Notes under the pieces: model-generated
Told to the model about the DNA's origin: nothing
The model's input: only the letters and a program-made list of their open reading frames with translations
Databases searched by the model: none
Shown here: in pieces, positions 34,838 through 48,600 of the stretch
How positions within the stretch are numbered: position 1 is the stretch's first letter
Layout: each line of letters opens with the position of its first letter
Made by a program: the position numbers and the translations under genes
Origin: Paulownia fortunei
Taxonomy: Eukaryota; Streptophyta; Magnoliopsida; Lamiales; Paulowniaceae
Reading direction: 5' to 3'
Assembly: GCA_019321725.1 (NCBI GenBank)
Contig: CM033110.1
Location: forward strand, 2,907,278-2,971,277
DNA: 64,000 bases

Positions 34838-36058
34838 TGTTGGTCCCAAATGACATAAAAGGGTCTAGAAAGGGTGGGGAGAAAAGGGTGAGTAGACCTT
34901 TTAAAACTTTTAATCCTTTTAAAAAATGATACAAATGTTGAACTTATACTCAACTTTTCATAACTCAGTCGCATTTTAGTTAATAAAATAGTTACTCTGT
35001 TGAATACTTAACTGCTTTAATCTACTGAAGATTATGTGAAGTTAGATTGGTGAACTAGTGAATTGTGCAACAAAAGTAAGTTAAATACTTAAAAAATCTT
35101 TAGGTGTTTTGTATGTTGTGTAGTGCTGTTGAGTAATATAGATAGATAAATATAACTACATAAATGCAAGGGCGAGAAAGTAAACGATACAATAATTTTT
35201 CTAGTAGTTTGAAAGTAAGATAATTCTTCTATCTTTACTCTTCCCTTACCTTTAAGAAGAAATTCACTATAACAAATTAACACTTTACACATAAGTCAGT
35301 TTTAATACAACAACTTACTACCTCAAACTAAGTAAATGATTTGTTCTCACCTCTCGTTCCACTCTAAACTCCGTTGATAATACAACCGAATTTTCCCATA
35401 TAGATCTAACCTAGTATTCATATACAGGTCTCTTTTAATATTTCTACACAGAACTCAGTCTACCTTGTTTGCTTATCTTTATTTCTTCCAAATGATAAGA
35501 ATATCACTCACTGAAAGATTTTGCTTATTGAATGGCCGAGTGAGCTTTTTAGATTGCTATTGCCTTTTGGCAATATTTTTAGAGATTTTAGCTCGATTGC
35601 TTCAGATATCTCTTGGAAAGATTATAGGTCTATCATGTGTACATTTTTCTCCATCTCCAGCTCTTTTTTATAGGTCTCTTCTTATGCCACTTTATCTTTT
35701 TTCCCTTTTTCTTTGCTGGTGCAGTAAATTTGTCATACTATTGCGCAGTTGCAGTCTGATATTATTTGCAGTATGTTGTTTTTTTTTCTGTATCATTTTT
35801 TACTTTGTATCCATTGGTTTGGGTTATAGTAGTTTATCAACACGAGTTTTATAGATGTAACTTGATCCCATGGGTGATCATGACATGGTTTAACCTTTTT
35901 TTTTACTAATTTCAAATTGAATATGACAATTCAATTTTAAATTTTAAATTTCAAATATACAGTTTTACTAAATATTAATTTTAAATTACAGTTTTGTTAA
36001 GTAAAATCAAAGGCGCGGTTGCGGGCTGTCGCAAGGGATTTGGTGGTTTTAATCAACA
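34838..36058 (-). repeat. 5' LTR of the old Copia element, about 1.2 kb
   Basis: On the plus strand it begins TGTTGGTCCCAAATGACA and ends TTAATCAACA. The short inverted ends (TGTTG and CAACA-like) are typical of an LTR. Directly inside it, CTCTAATACTATTTG is a decayed form of the reverse-complement primer-binding site (CTCTGATACCA) found in plant Copia elements, which fixes both the boundary and the minus orientation. The matching 3' LTR is absent, because the element is truncated near 27422. Confidence 0.7.
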
Positions 36059-38370
36059 AAAATAAAAAAAGAAAATGTGATTGCAAAAACATATTTATTA
36101 CGATATTAACAAAACTTTAAATTGACATGAAAAGATATCCGAACAATAATAATGAAATGTATTCAAAATAGAAATACAAGGGCTAAATTTTTAAAATTAC
36201 AAAAGCTACAATATTTAGTGCAAATCACATTACATAAATAAAACGAGATAAAAATAATAATTAATATTAAGTAATACAAGGATTGTTGAGTATTGAGAGA
36301 TAAGACTTGGACTTTAATTGGAGTTGATGAATAGTTCATTGAATAATTGATAACATTAAGTAATAAGTAATAAGTAATAAGTTTAATTATCTAATTAATT
36401 TATATAAGGGAACGGTGGAGTTATGGTGCAATTTTTTTTAAATTTTCAAACTACCGTTGCATGGTGATGCGATTTTTATTTAAGATTTCAAATCATGATT
36501 TTATCATAAATTAATATTAGTGGGGTAATGCAATGATGTTCTGGCAGTTTTTGTAAAATTCATGATCACCCTTAATTGATCATTTGAAGGTACCTCTATT
36601 CCCATTTCGCCGTGCCCCTTTAGCCCCGCTAAGTATACTGCTCTAATCTTGAATTCGGCTACTTCTTAGAACCTAGTTATTTTACTGTGCCACTTATTTA
36701 TTCGACCGACACCGCTGATCCTTTAGTGACTTTAAATTCTCACTTGATTGTCTATGTCCTTACTCCACTGAAATCCTTAACCCCACTAAGTTTTTTGCTT
36801 TGGTTTTCAACTTTGTTGATTTGGTCTTGAACTATTCACCACTTATTTTGATCGTAGCTCTTCTTCATTTTTTCTGTTTTTAAATTAAATTTTATAAAAA
36901 AACTCTTTGATAGAGTAGCCTTTACAAAGATTCTACTAAATAAAAAAAAACTTGAAAATTTTGAAGGGGTCTAATTTAAACTAAGATACTCATTATCAAA
37001 ATAAATACAAGTAATATTTAAAAATCATATCAGAATTAAACCTCTAACTTATCCCTGCAAACTTAATAATGAATGAAACAAAGTGGAGGTATATTATGGA
37101 GTTTCATGAAACCCGTAGTCAAGTTAGATATATAAACTTGTTTGATTCACATGTAATATAGAAAGTGATGAAGAGATTTTAGTGCATATTTGGAAGCATT
37201 TTGAAATAAAAATTTATCTGTAAAATGAACTTTTTAAATATTAACTTTTTTTAAAAGTGCTTATGAGTATTGTTAAGTATTTGGTAAAAATGTATTTTAA
37301 TGTCTATTATGTAGAAGTGCAAGATTTTTTTTTTCAAAAGCTACAGTTTTGCAATTCTCGAAAATGAATTTTTGGAGAAATGACTATTTTAAAAGTTCAT
37401 TTAAAAATAATTGTCAAATATATTACTTTTTTAATAAATGAACTTTTATATCTAAAAGTACATTTGAAATAGGTTTCATATCTAAAAGTCCATTTTAATA
37501 ATAATTGAAAAGCTTAAATCTTGAATTGAGTGAAAATTTAAAAAATATATATTATATTGGTAATTATAATTTTTTGATATTTTGGTTCGATAATTCGATA
37601 AATTTTTTTAAACTAAAAAAGTTAAAAATTTAAATATTACACTCATAATTATATTTTTATTTATTATTTTTAAATTTTGGTAAACAAATAATAAATAACA
37701 ATATAAAATAAATAAATATATAAAATAAAATATAAAAATATATAAAAAAATAATTCGGTATTGGGTAGTTTCTAAAATAAAAATTGAATCGAATATCGAA
37801 TGTTTATAAAAATAAAAATTGAATATTAAATTAAATTTTTAATTTAATTTTATTACATATCGAATTTTTGATTTCAATCGTACACGATTTATTCAACTTA
37901 GAACACAAGTAAGGACATGTCTTGCTACAGTTGTTGTAAATAAGGGAATAATTTTTTTTTTGGCATATTGGAGTTCCCAAACCCATGTACTTCTAATAAT
38001 GCAAAATATACTTATTATTCTTTGGAAAAAAACAATGAATAGTGGAGGATCAATACCCATCTTTGGAACACTAATTTGAATTTCCATAAATAAAATCATT
38101 CTGTTCAAAATTTATTGTCCTTATTTTTTTAAATATCTAGAATAAAATTTTATTTTATAAAATTCATATTTATATAAAAAACTCTATTATTTTTTTTTAA
38201 AATAATGATATGAAGAAGACAATATTGTAAAACATTCACTCTGACCCACGGTATTCCAGTAAAGCACAGAGCAGGCAAGCAAGCTCCAAATTCCAGATTA
38301 GGTCCAGCAGTCATAACGTACTGACCCCATTTCACACTCCTCACTTATTTAACTTCTCCTTTATTTTGAA
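36059..38370. other. AT-rich spacer with repeat remnants
   Basis: No gene is visible. At about 36355-36385 there is a short TAAGTAA tandem. At 37190-37500, words such as AAAGTGCTT and AAAAGTTCATTT resemble hAT-type MITE remnants. At 37520-37880, GGTTCGATAATTCGAT followed by AT-rich sequence resembles a common dispersed plant repeat. Ends could not be determined for any of these. Confidence 0.4.
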
Positions 38371-38373
38371 AAC

Positions 38374-39666
38374 ATATATATATATATATATATATAAAGT
38401 GTAATACCACTTATTATTATTATCTAAATTCTTAATTTACCAGCAAGATTAATTTAATTACAGTAATGTAAACAACAAAGGCAGAAACCCACCCCCTAAA
38501 GCGGCGCCACTAAGCGACTGACCGTTGCAAAATATTCAAACTCCATCTCATCCTCACCTCCCCATTAAAATCTCTGTTTTATCACTTTTCAATTCTTAAA
38601 CGTCTCCTTTTTTCTGTTGCAAAAGAGAAGAGTTTTTAATCTTTTTTTTTTCTTTTTTTTCTTGGTTATTTAAACCTTAGTTTTGAATTAAATTAAAAAC
38701 CCATATTTGGTTAAATCAAGAAAAATTGAAATGTGGGATGGCCTTCAAATAGAATTTAAAAATAGCAGAAACAGACAGAAAAAAGGAAAAAGCTTCTTGA
38801 AACTGGGGAGAAGCAAAAGGAAATTTATTTAATAATACAGCATTATACGGAGAAAGTTGGACTCTTCATATTTCTCTTACCAGATTTCACATTGTAAGTG
38901 CATTATACGCTGTTTACAGTAATTACCTTTGCTATGAATGGTAATTTTGTGGGTGTTCTTTTACCATATGGGTTCTTTATTTTGTGAGTATTTATGGTGA
39001 TTTTTGGGGTACATTGTCTCAAAATTCATAACCTTTTGTATTTTTTCCTGAACATTGAATTTAGTCTATAGAAAGATTGGAAATTGGGTTTTTTCGGCAT
39101 TGGGTTTAGCATGAGAGTTAATGCTGAAAAGAGGGTTTAACACTCCGTTTGGCTGCTGAAACCAAAAAGGGCCAAGAGGAGAACAGAGAACTGGGATTCG
39201 TAAATCCTAGTGCACAATCAAGTTTTCTTTTATCCCTTTTGCCTTCAGATTTTGGTATGTTGTGCGTAATGTTCTATTTTTACTTGCAAAGTTTAGATCT
39301 TCTTCGTTGGTTGGCTGTCTGTGTGGTTGCGTGTGTGTGTGTGTTGGGGGATGGGGGAAGTGTTTCTGTGTGTTGGTATGCGTTAGTTTATTTCGGACAA
39401 GCGAAAAATTCTCATCTTTTTGTTGGGCTCCTCAATTTGTTTTCTGTGGGTGTGATTTGTATTGCTTTTTCCTTGCAACCACATGGTTTTGAGATTCTGA
39501 TCTTTTTCTTGGGTTTCCAGATTGTGTGCTGTGTGTTTGTGTGAATGTGGATGTGAATGATACTCGGTACAGATATCTGGTTTGGGTTCTGCTGGAAACT
39601 TTATGATGGAATCATTAATTTTGGGTTTGGAATGTTGTAAATAGGTGGGGAAATAGTTGATTTCCA
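38374..39666 (+). promoter_or_regulatory. Probable promoter and 5' UTR with intron of the large gene
   Basis: A (TA)n run at 38374-38396, ending TATATAAAG, could serve as TATA region. The CT-rich stretch at 38560-38660 would then be leader. A good donor (ATT|GTAAGTG) lies at 38894, and an acceptor (AAATAG|GTGG) ends at 39644, 22 bases before the start codon. A leader intron of about 750 bases is therefore plausible, and the T-rich, G/T-rich text between them fits an intron. This is inferred from splice signals only. Confidence 0.45.
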
Positions 39667-42600
39667 ATGTCAAATCAGAAATTACAATCTGATTCAGTTG
39701 TCGGGTTGAGATACCGTGGCAGTAGTCTCGGATTGCCCTCTGTGTCCAGGTTTCGGAGTGGGCATATACCTTCAGGGATGAATGTTAGCCGAGTAATTGA
39801 CAACCTATCGGAATCCGACATGGATACCTCTGATTCTGAAGGTGAGCGTTATGGTGCTCGTTACTCACTTGAAGCGTCACCACAAGATGATAAAGTTCCC
39901 AATGGTGGTGCAAAACACAATGCCTTTCTGAATGCATGCAGTGGTGATGCCAGTAGTCCGGGGAACTATTTGGAAAGACTGGGAGGGAGAGGTGGTGGAT
40001 TTTTTGCTGCACGCCGTGGTTTTGCCTATGATGAATCATCAGAATCTGTCACAAGCTCAGAAGTGAATTCTACACCACCCAGGAGCAATAATGGCATTTT
40101 ACTTGAGAGAAAATTCAATCCGGGGGCTAATTTCTGTGGCACCAGTATGCAGCCAAATAAGGATTCTATGAAACAGGTTAGGGCTTTTTCAACCTGCAAG
40201 TTCATGTACTACAATGGTATACTGTAGCAGTGAGGAGAGTTTACTTGGAAAGAATTTTAATTAATTGTTCTAATATCTTTTGGAAAATGGAGCTGATATA
40301 GGTGTCTCCATGAGTGCTAAAGATTTTGGTTCTGTCAGTTTTGTTCAAATCTTTGTTATTTTCTGGGGAGGCGAATAAGATGAGATTTTAAAAGTTTGCT
40401 TGAAAATTATGGTGAGATCAGGAGGTTGTATTGTTAACTAGTTAACATCAAAGTAATAGCAAATTATCATCTTTACTAACCACAACATTTTTAGGTGCTA
40501 TTAGTTCATCCTGTATCAAACTATTGCCATTAGTAATTGTTATATGCTATATGGATTTTCTCATTTTACTAGTGGTTCCAGGACTTTCACAATGCAACAC
40601 AGCACAATAAGTTCTATGATGATGATATCCCCAGTGCACCCCCACTGGCCGGCTCTTTTCAGCAATTGAATCAAGTTTCTGAAAAACTTCCCACTTCTAG
40701 AGCTGATGCTAACCCTTACGCAGCAACGTCGGGAGGTTCTGCAGCTGAGGTTGAACCTAACAAATACAAGAGCACACCGTTGGGTTCTGCAGAAGTTCAA
40801 ACTCCTGAAGTGTCTGTGAGGTACATATGTGGCTGTAAAATGCATCCCCATTCCCGCGAGCCCAAAAAAAAAAAAAAAAGAGGAAAAAAAAAAAGAACAT
40901 ATATCTTTGTGGCTTGTAGAGTAACTTTCAAAATTTAAAGTTAATAAAAAATATTTCACAGGGATGCAGCTGTATCTTCTCATCCTTTGCCTGCTCGATA
41001 TCCTACATATCATGCAAGGTAAGCAAGCTAGTATTCCTGCTACTAGTTTCATAGGTCCCCAGTATATTCGTCGTGGTGTACAAATTTCAGTCCTCCTTTG
41101 GATCGTTTCTGAAGCACCACATCTACTAATCCCTGTTGTTCATCATCCAAATTGGATACAGTGGGCTAGGTTATTGGTATGCTGTTCTCTCCTATGATGC
41201 ATGTGTCCGGCTGTGTCTTCACTCCTGGGCCAGGGGCTGTATGGAAGCTCCTCCCTTTTTAGAAAACGAATGTGCACTGCTGAGGGATGCGTTTGGGTAA
41301 GATAATTACTGTTACCTGCCAATATCTTTTCTATTTTTTTTTTTTGCTGTTGCTGTACACTAATGTTGCAGAATACTCTCACCAGATTTTGTAATTAATT
41401 TTCTGCTGCACAGTAGTCTCTTATCTCCTGCAAATATAGCTGCATTCACTGCATCATATATCAAACAAGAAAGCTGAACCTGGAAATTAAGCTGAAGCAA
41501 CATCTCAGAATATTATGTTCTTGCTTTAGAGTCCTGAAGTTGTTTTTGGATATTTTATTTACTCCCATATTTCATGTGATACTGGGTAATGTGTAGCTTG
41601 AAAGTTTTAAAGTGAAGTATGTGGACCACGAGTGTACGGAATTTTATACCCATAGAAGACGACAAATTCTCAATTAGTTTCAGATCAGCGAACACAGTTC
41701 TAATTGTAGTTCTATTATTCAGGCTCATTTTTCTTGCTGACCCCATTTGCAGTCTCTACTAAGTAAACTGTAGAAGTATAGTTATAGCAAACTGAAGCAT
41801 TCACGGCCCTCAGTGCTGGTCATGTTCTTTCAACAGCATCAGTTGTTGGTTTCCTGTGCATGGAAATATGATAAATTTCTTGAGGATAGTTATAAAAAGT
41901 GTATATTTTTTGGCAGTGATCTTTAAACTATTCCTTGTTGAATTTGTAGGTTGAAACACGTATTGTTACAGTCAGAGGAAGAACTATTGAGAAAAGATTC
42001 TTCAGAACTTGTCAGTGAAGGAGCTTTTGTAAAGACTAAGAAAACAATTGGCAAGATTAAAGTTCAAGGTTCCTATATTTGGTTCTTGTAGAAAATGTAT
42101 TTCTTTAAGTTTGTGCATGGTGCGTAACATCTTTGTAAAACTGATTATTTTGCAGTGCGTAAAGTGAAAATGGGGCTGGAGCCACCCACCGGTTGCACAT
42201 TTACATCTTTAAAGTCATCATCACTGGTAAAGTTGGAATCATTTCAGCTTCGGTTATCAAATGTAAAATCAATTGTCTCGTCTGAGAGGAGGGCGTTGCA
42301 AAGAGAACGTATAACCCCGGTTATGACTGTCAATGGCTCTTTATTACATCAAAGCATGGCATACATAATTGTTGGAACTCGTAGGTATTTAAAAGAAGTT
42401 CCCCTGCTTATTAAAATTGGCTTTAGTGCTTGGCGCAGCAGTTCATCATCCTATGAAGTGGTACAAGGTATGTAGAAGGGTTAGGTTTGGGTTTTTTGGT
42501 ATTTTTTGACTTATTTTTTGTTTCTTGTGTTAATGCTTGAAAAATCTGCATTTTATGCTCTAAGTAACCCTCCATATAAAAACTGGGGAACATATAATTT

Positions 42601-45600
42601 CTAATCTCTAGATTTTGGCTGAATGGAACTTTATTTTGATTATAGAATCATATTCCTGTTTGTTGAGATTAAAAAGTTCAGCTGAAGAGGACGCCGCAAG
42701 AATGCAGCCAGGATCTGGTGAAACTCGTGTGTTGTATGTGCATTTTTTGCTTTTCTCTATTGTTATTTCTTCAATCTGGCAGACATGGATAAGTAAATTT
42801 TTCTGCTACTCATGTCCAGCTTGCCAGATGGATTTGGAGATGATCTGATAATTGAAGTCCATGATTCAAAGGGAAAGTGTTGTGGGCATGCTCTAGTTCA
42901 GGTTGCTGATATTGCTGATGAATCGGTACTGTGTCTGGATCCCAAGTTTGATTTTTATGATTGCTGAAACAGGTCTGTTTGTGTGTGGGAACTGGTAGAG
43001 TTTTATTAATGGTCTTAATGCAGGGGAGAAGCTCCGTCAGTGTGCTATATATCGGGAACCGGAGCATGAACAAGTTGGGAAAATACAGTTATACATCAGT
43101 TATTCAACTACTCCTGATGAAAATAGTCATAAGGTATTCATGACTTCATAAGACAAAATTGATCTGCATAACATTGTAAAAAGGAGAAAAAATTCTATTT
43201 ATACTTTCGGTTGTCGGAAAGTATTTGCCCTATGTCAATGGTGAAAGGCATGAAGGTTTCAGAATTCTGCTGTTGCCTTTGCTAGTGTTGGAGAAGCAAT
43301 GAAAATGGTGTCGTTGCATTGTATGATTGAGATTTAAAAAGACTAATAAATTTTGTTCTGAAATGATCAACATTATTGAGAAAACTGTTGGTTAATCATC
43401 ATGCAATACCCTCTCTTAGTTGGCAGGTTCTTGTGGAACTCTAAACTTTTGATGAATTGGTATCTTTATTAATATTAAAATCTTCTTGCATTGCAGCCTT
43501 TTGTATTGATAAACAAATCAGTTGTTTGGTCAAAATGTTTCTTGGCCTTGAATCATCACAATTATCAAAGGGATATCAATTACAGTATCTTTCTTTGATT
43601 GCTGGCTAGGATACCTGAAAATTGATTAAAGTTTTTAATGATTGATGGGATGTTTTAGCTTTTTAGCCTTAATGGTTATATTGTACAAAGAACATTTCTT
43701 CTTTCCGTTTAAAGTAGATTCACTAACTTGTATATATATGTCAAAGTGTGCATCTGTTGCGGAGACCATCGCGTACGATTGTGTTTTGGAGACTGCAATG
43801 AAAGTCCAACAGTTTCAGCAAAGAAACTTGTTGCTACATGGTTCATGGAGGTGGTTGGTGACTGAATTTGCATCTTATTTTGGAGTTTCAGATGCATACA
43901 CGAAGCTCAGGTACTGTAATTTGTGCTCTGCTGGTTACTTGGAATGAATTGTTGTTTTCACTTTTGCTGTGTTCGGTACTTTATTTAGTTGTAATTTCAT
44001 ATCTTTCAGATATCTTTCATATGTTATGGATGTTGCCACACCTACTGCAGACTGTCTAGATTTGGTGCATGATTTGCTGCTACCTGTGATAATCAAAGGC
44101 AAAACTAAGCACACATTGAGTCACCAAGAGGTAGGTGAATTCAAGATAAGTTTTCATTTTATTATCCTCTTGTTTGGAGTCATCGTAGTTTTTAGTTGTT
44201 TGTTTATGAATCTTGAAACTTACTGCACTTTTGACTTGACTGAAGGGGGTAATTTATGATGGAAGGTAGTCTTGTTTGTGCTGTATGTTGCATTGTGGCT
44301 TTGAGTGGATTTAGGGGTCTGCAGGACTGTCCTCCCCTTTAGGCTTCCTCCTAATTGGGTACTATTGCAACAATGAATATCTAAGTTGTGATATCCCATG
44401 AAAATAAATGAAGAGAGAGAACATTGCAAACTGTGTTAAATAGTTGTATCTTTGATGTGGATCTCCCTACTAGACAAGACCTAGCATATATCATAAATGA
44501 TGAATATTGAAGCCATTTAATATCTCTCTCTCTCTCTCTCTTGGATAGCGAACATTCTTAAAATAAGTTTTCCTTCCTCGCTATTCACGGCTATCTATAA
44601 TGTTGACACCACACATTCTTTCTTTTTCATCTTTACTCTTTGAGTTGACAACATACGTATATCCTATGGGTTAGTTCTAATAATTGCTACGGACAAATCA
44701 AGCTTTATTCTTTTAGTTGCAACTCTTGAACAATTTTACTGATCACTGATCAGGTCCGTCTATTGGGGGAAGTGTCTGATCAAATTGAGCAGATACTTAC
44801 TTTGGTTTTCGAGAATTACAAGTCACTGGATGAATCATCGCCCTCAGGAATTGTAGATGTGTTTGGACCTGCTGCAGGAGTGGCTGCGCCTGCTCTTGCT
44901 CCTGCTTTGAAGCTTTACAAGCTTTTGCATGACATTCTTTCACCTGAGGTGCAGTTAAAGTTATGCAGATATTTTCAGGTGGGAAAGGCTCTCAACCTCA
45001 AATTATATCTCTTAATGTGTTATTTTCATCAATAATTGGGAACCTCTTATGCAGAATGCTACAAGGAAAAGGTCTAGAAGGCACCTGTCAGAAACTGATG
45101 AGTTTGTTTCCAACAATAATGAAAACTTACTGTTGGATCCAGTGGCTCTTTCCACAGCTTATAAGAAAATGAAATCACTTTGTTTGAATATCCGTAATGA
45201 GATTCTGACTGATATCGAAATCCACAAGCAGGATCTTCTTCCTAGGTAATTTATTTCTTTGATAGTGTTATTATGGGTATGTGTGGGCATAAGTGGCTGT
45301 TTTGTTGTGCATTAACTGAATTAGAGACTCGAAGTTTCTAATGTTACATCTCTGCAGACTAGTACATTTATGTACTCACATTTTATTGTATTTTTTCATC
45401 TATCTCTTCAGTGAAATCTTATGGTCTTCATGTACCTTAGCTATAAATCTCACTATGTCAGGGAATTGAATTCTGACCTGTTCATGTTTTCATGTTACTA
45501 ATGTTTACTCAACTGCTTACTCAGTAAGTGGGTTTACTAGAAGTAGGAAATTTAACAATTATTGCTCCTTTAACTTACAACCGCCAGTGATGCTAAGACT

Positions 45601-48600
45601 AGGAAAGAGAGAGAAGTCTAATTTTTTTTTCATATATTCTGAGTCTGCTGCTTTTCAATCAGAAGTGCTTTCATTAGGTTGAGTACCATCCTTAACTAAA
45701 GGACACCTTCTTGCTTATAGTCAATGTCGTGCATACAAAAGAACTCTTTAATTTGGATAAATGGTCTCTAAGTGGTAAGTTTCCTACAATGCTGGAAAAG
45801 GTTGGATAAAATTCCCCTGATTCTTGGTGAACCTTCTCTGTACTGTAAGATTTTCTAGATTGAGTTAATTTACTTATTTGTTTCAAGGTGGGCTCTGAAT
45901 AAAACATTATGTTCTGCACATATGCCATTTGATAGCTGACCCTATATTCCATATTCCAGTGATGTCTTCTTCAAATCATAGGAGCACTGTACAACTCTCA
46001 ATTCCTACACTCATTAGTTACTTGTGGCTTCTTGTGCAGTTTTATAGACCTTCCGAACCTTTCATCGTCCATATACAGCACAGAACTATACAGTAGATTG
46101 CGGGCATTCCTTGTTTCATGCCCTCCTGCTGGGCCATCTCCTCCGGTCGTAGAACTTGTCATAGCTACTGCTGATTTTCAAAGGGATCTTTCTTTGTGGA
46201 ATGTTAGGTAATGGATAAGTAATGGTGATTCTATATTGCTAACAGTGTCAGTTTTTATATTGACCCTTATAATGACATTCTTGCAGTTATATTAAAGGCG
46301 GGGTTGATGCAAAAGAGTTGTTCCACTTGTATATAACCCTTTGGATCCAAGATAAGCGTCTTGCTTTACTGGAATTGTGTAAGCTTGACAGGGTACGACT
46401 CTTATCATTTAGTTAATTGACATTATCCTGTTGAGTTATACAAGTCCCTGCTTTTATGATAAATTTTGGTTGTTAATTGCACAATGCCTTGGTCATACTA
46501 ATCAGCCGTGTCTAGAATATGTGATTTTGAAGAGTCTTGCCATTACGGTTGAAGGATGCTTTTATATATATCTTCCATGGATGCTACACATGTTTATATA
46601 CTCCAATCAAATAAGTTGGTAACAAATTGGGTTACATACAATGTATTTGCAACTTATAAGATCTGAAATCTTATTGTGGCCTGTCATCTTTCCCCATCCA
46701 TGTTTTTCCTTTGTGCAAACTTTTTTCTTTTCTTTTCTTTTTTTCTTTTTCCCTCTGGCACTTGGGAACCTACTTTAATCATTATACCCTCTCTAACTGT
46801 CCATCATGTGCCACACATGTAAACCTCTTAGAGAAGAATGCGTACATCAATAGATGTGTACAGTCAGTAATCACTTTGATCGTAAAAGAAAGAAGCTAGC
46901 TGCAAGTAGAAAAGGATTCTTCTTTTTGTAGCAAGGAAGATTCAGGGATCAAATAGCCAATCATAGCCTTGTTGAAATAGCCATGAAATCCTGGGCATCA
47001 CCATCCTATTCTGTTTTATATATAACTTTAGTAAAATCTTTACCTTTTGTTCTAACCATTTCCGTCATCAATTTTGAGTGGAATAATCAGATAATTTTAA
47101 ACATCAAGTAAAAATTTCAATTTTCCTCGATACCAGAAATGTTATCCATGTCAATAAGTATTAATGACAAGTTTAACAATTAAGTTCTAATCAGTGATAA
47201 AGGAAAATAAAAATAATTACTATCATTAAATACGTGGGCTCAAATGATGAATGTAACTCATTCCTTCAAATCTTGCAGAATTCAACTACTACCAGAAACC
47301 ATTTGGGTAAGAAGTGAATTCCATAATCAGAAAGTAATATGCATGCGCTACTATCGGAAATCATTTATAAGACATAATAAAAACATTTTCCAGTGTCATA
47401 GTTCATGGAGATTTTAATTAAGAAATGAAAGATTGTGGAACCCTGAAGAAAATCTTGAATTAATTTTGAAGTGTATGAACCCTGTTGCTGAGGATAATCC
47501 ATAAATGGAGAAACAATTGAAGTGTATGAATGCTTACCCAAAGTAGGAAAAATGCAATCCTCCTCTTTGTGTTTTTCCTTGCCCTAAACAGCAGCTTGAA
47601 AGCTAACTATGCTAATTGGGCTAGGGTATTTTTTGCATTTGATTTTTATTCCTTGTTTCAGGGTAAATCATTTGATGAGTCATATAGATCAAATTTATCC
47701 CTAACAGCGCTACTGTCCCAAACAACATATATACTTTAGTGTAGTATTTAATTATAATAGTATCGAGTGGAACCAAAATTTATCTGGAAAACGGGCATTA
47801 GATTTGCTAAATGTAAAATTGTTGTTGTACTTTTGGTAGTAAATATTGATAACAAATATACTAACAATGTCAACAACAAATGCAAAAAATTTAGCGCTGT
47901 AATCTTGTCAACTGGGGCCAGGAATGCTTTTGATCATATATACTAAAGTAGTTTCTGGTGATGTGTGAACTTGAAAGCGAGGCACTATTAAATAATTAAT
48001 GGTAATGAGAGCTATAGAAGGTTTCTTAAGGCTAATAAGTTATAAAGTAGATTAAAATATCCTTTGGAAGTGGAGGCGGCAGGAGAGGAAGATGCATCAA
48101 TTGTTAACCTTGAATTCATCCTTATAGTCTGTCTTTTTTTAAACCAAATTGTATTCTACATGCAACTGTATATTGCTTCCATTGGGATGTCATACATTTT
48201 GAGAAATTGTATGTTGTATACATTTTCAATGCGAAGTCTATCTTTTTCTTATTCTCAGACCAGCAGGCAGTGGATGTACATCTCTTTTTTATACAATTTT
48301 GACAGCTTCTTCACTGAAGCTATCTTTATAGATAGGCTAGATTTCTTGTGCCCTGAAAATGAGGGAACTGCAAAATGCGTTAAATGTTGAAAAATGCAGA
48401 ACTGATTCTGTGACTAAAGGTTGAAAATCTGTTATTTCATTTTAACTAGAGCTAATATAATGCAGGTAAAGTCTTCCAGCTTCCCCACACAACATTCGAC
48501 AACTCCTTTCATTGATGATATCTATGATCGGCTAAAGGAGACACTCGCCGAATATGATGTCATTATCAGTCGGTGGCCAGAATATACTTTTGCGTTGGAA

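Noticed and set aside
35465..35854. 129-codon hydrophobic plus-strand open frame
   Set aside because: It lies inside the LTR of the old Copia element and is just pyrimidine-rich sequence read as Leu/Phe/Cys.
36355..36385. CRISPR-like short repeats (TAAGTAA)
   Set aside because: They are contiguous 7-base repeats without spacers in a plant genome; simple slippage explains them.
39149..39544. 131-codon hydrophobic frame upstream of the large gene
   Set aside because: It falls in the likely leader intron; the T/G-rich text gives Val, Cys, Leu and Phe by composition.
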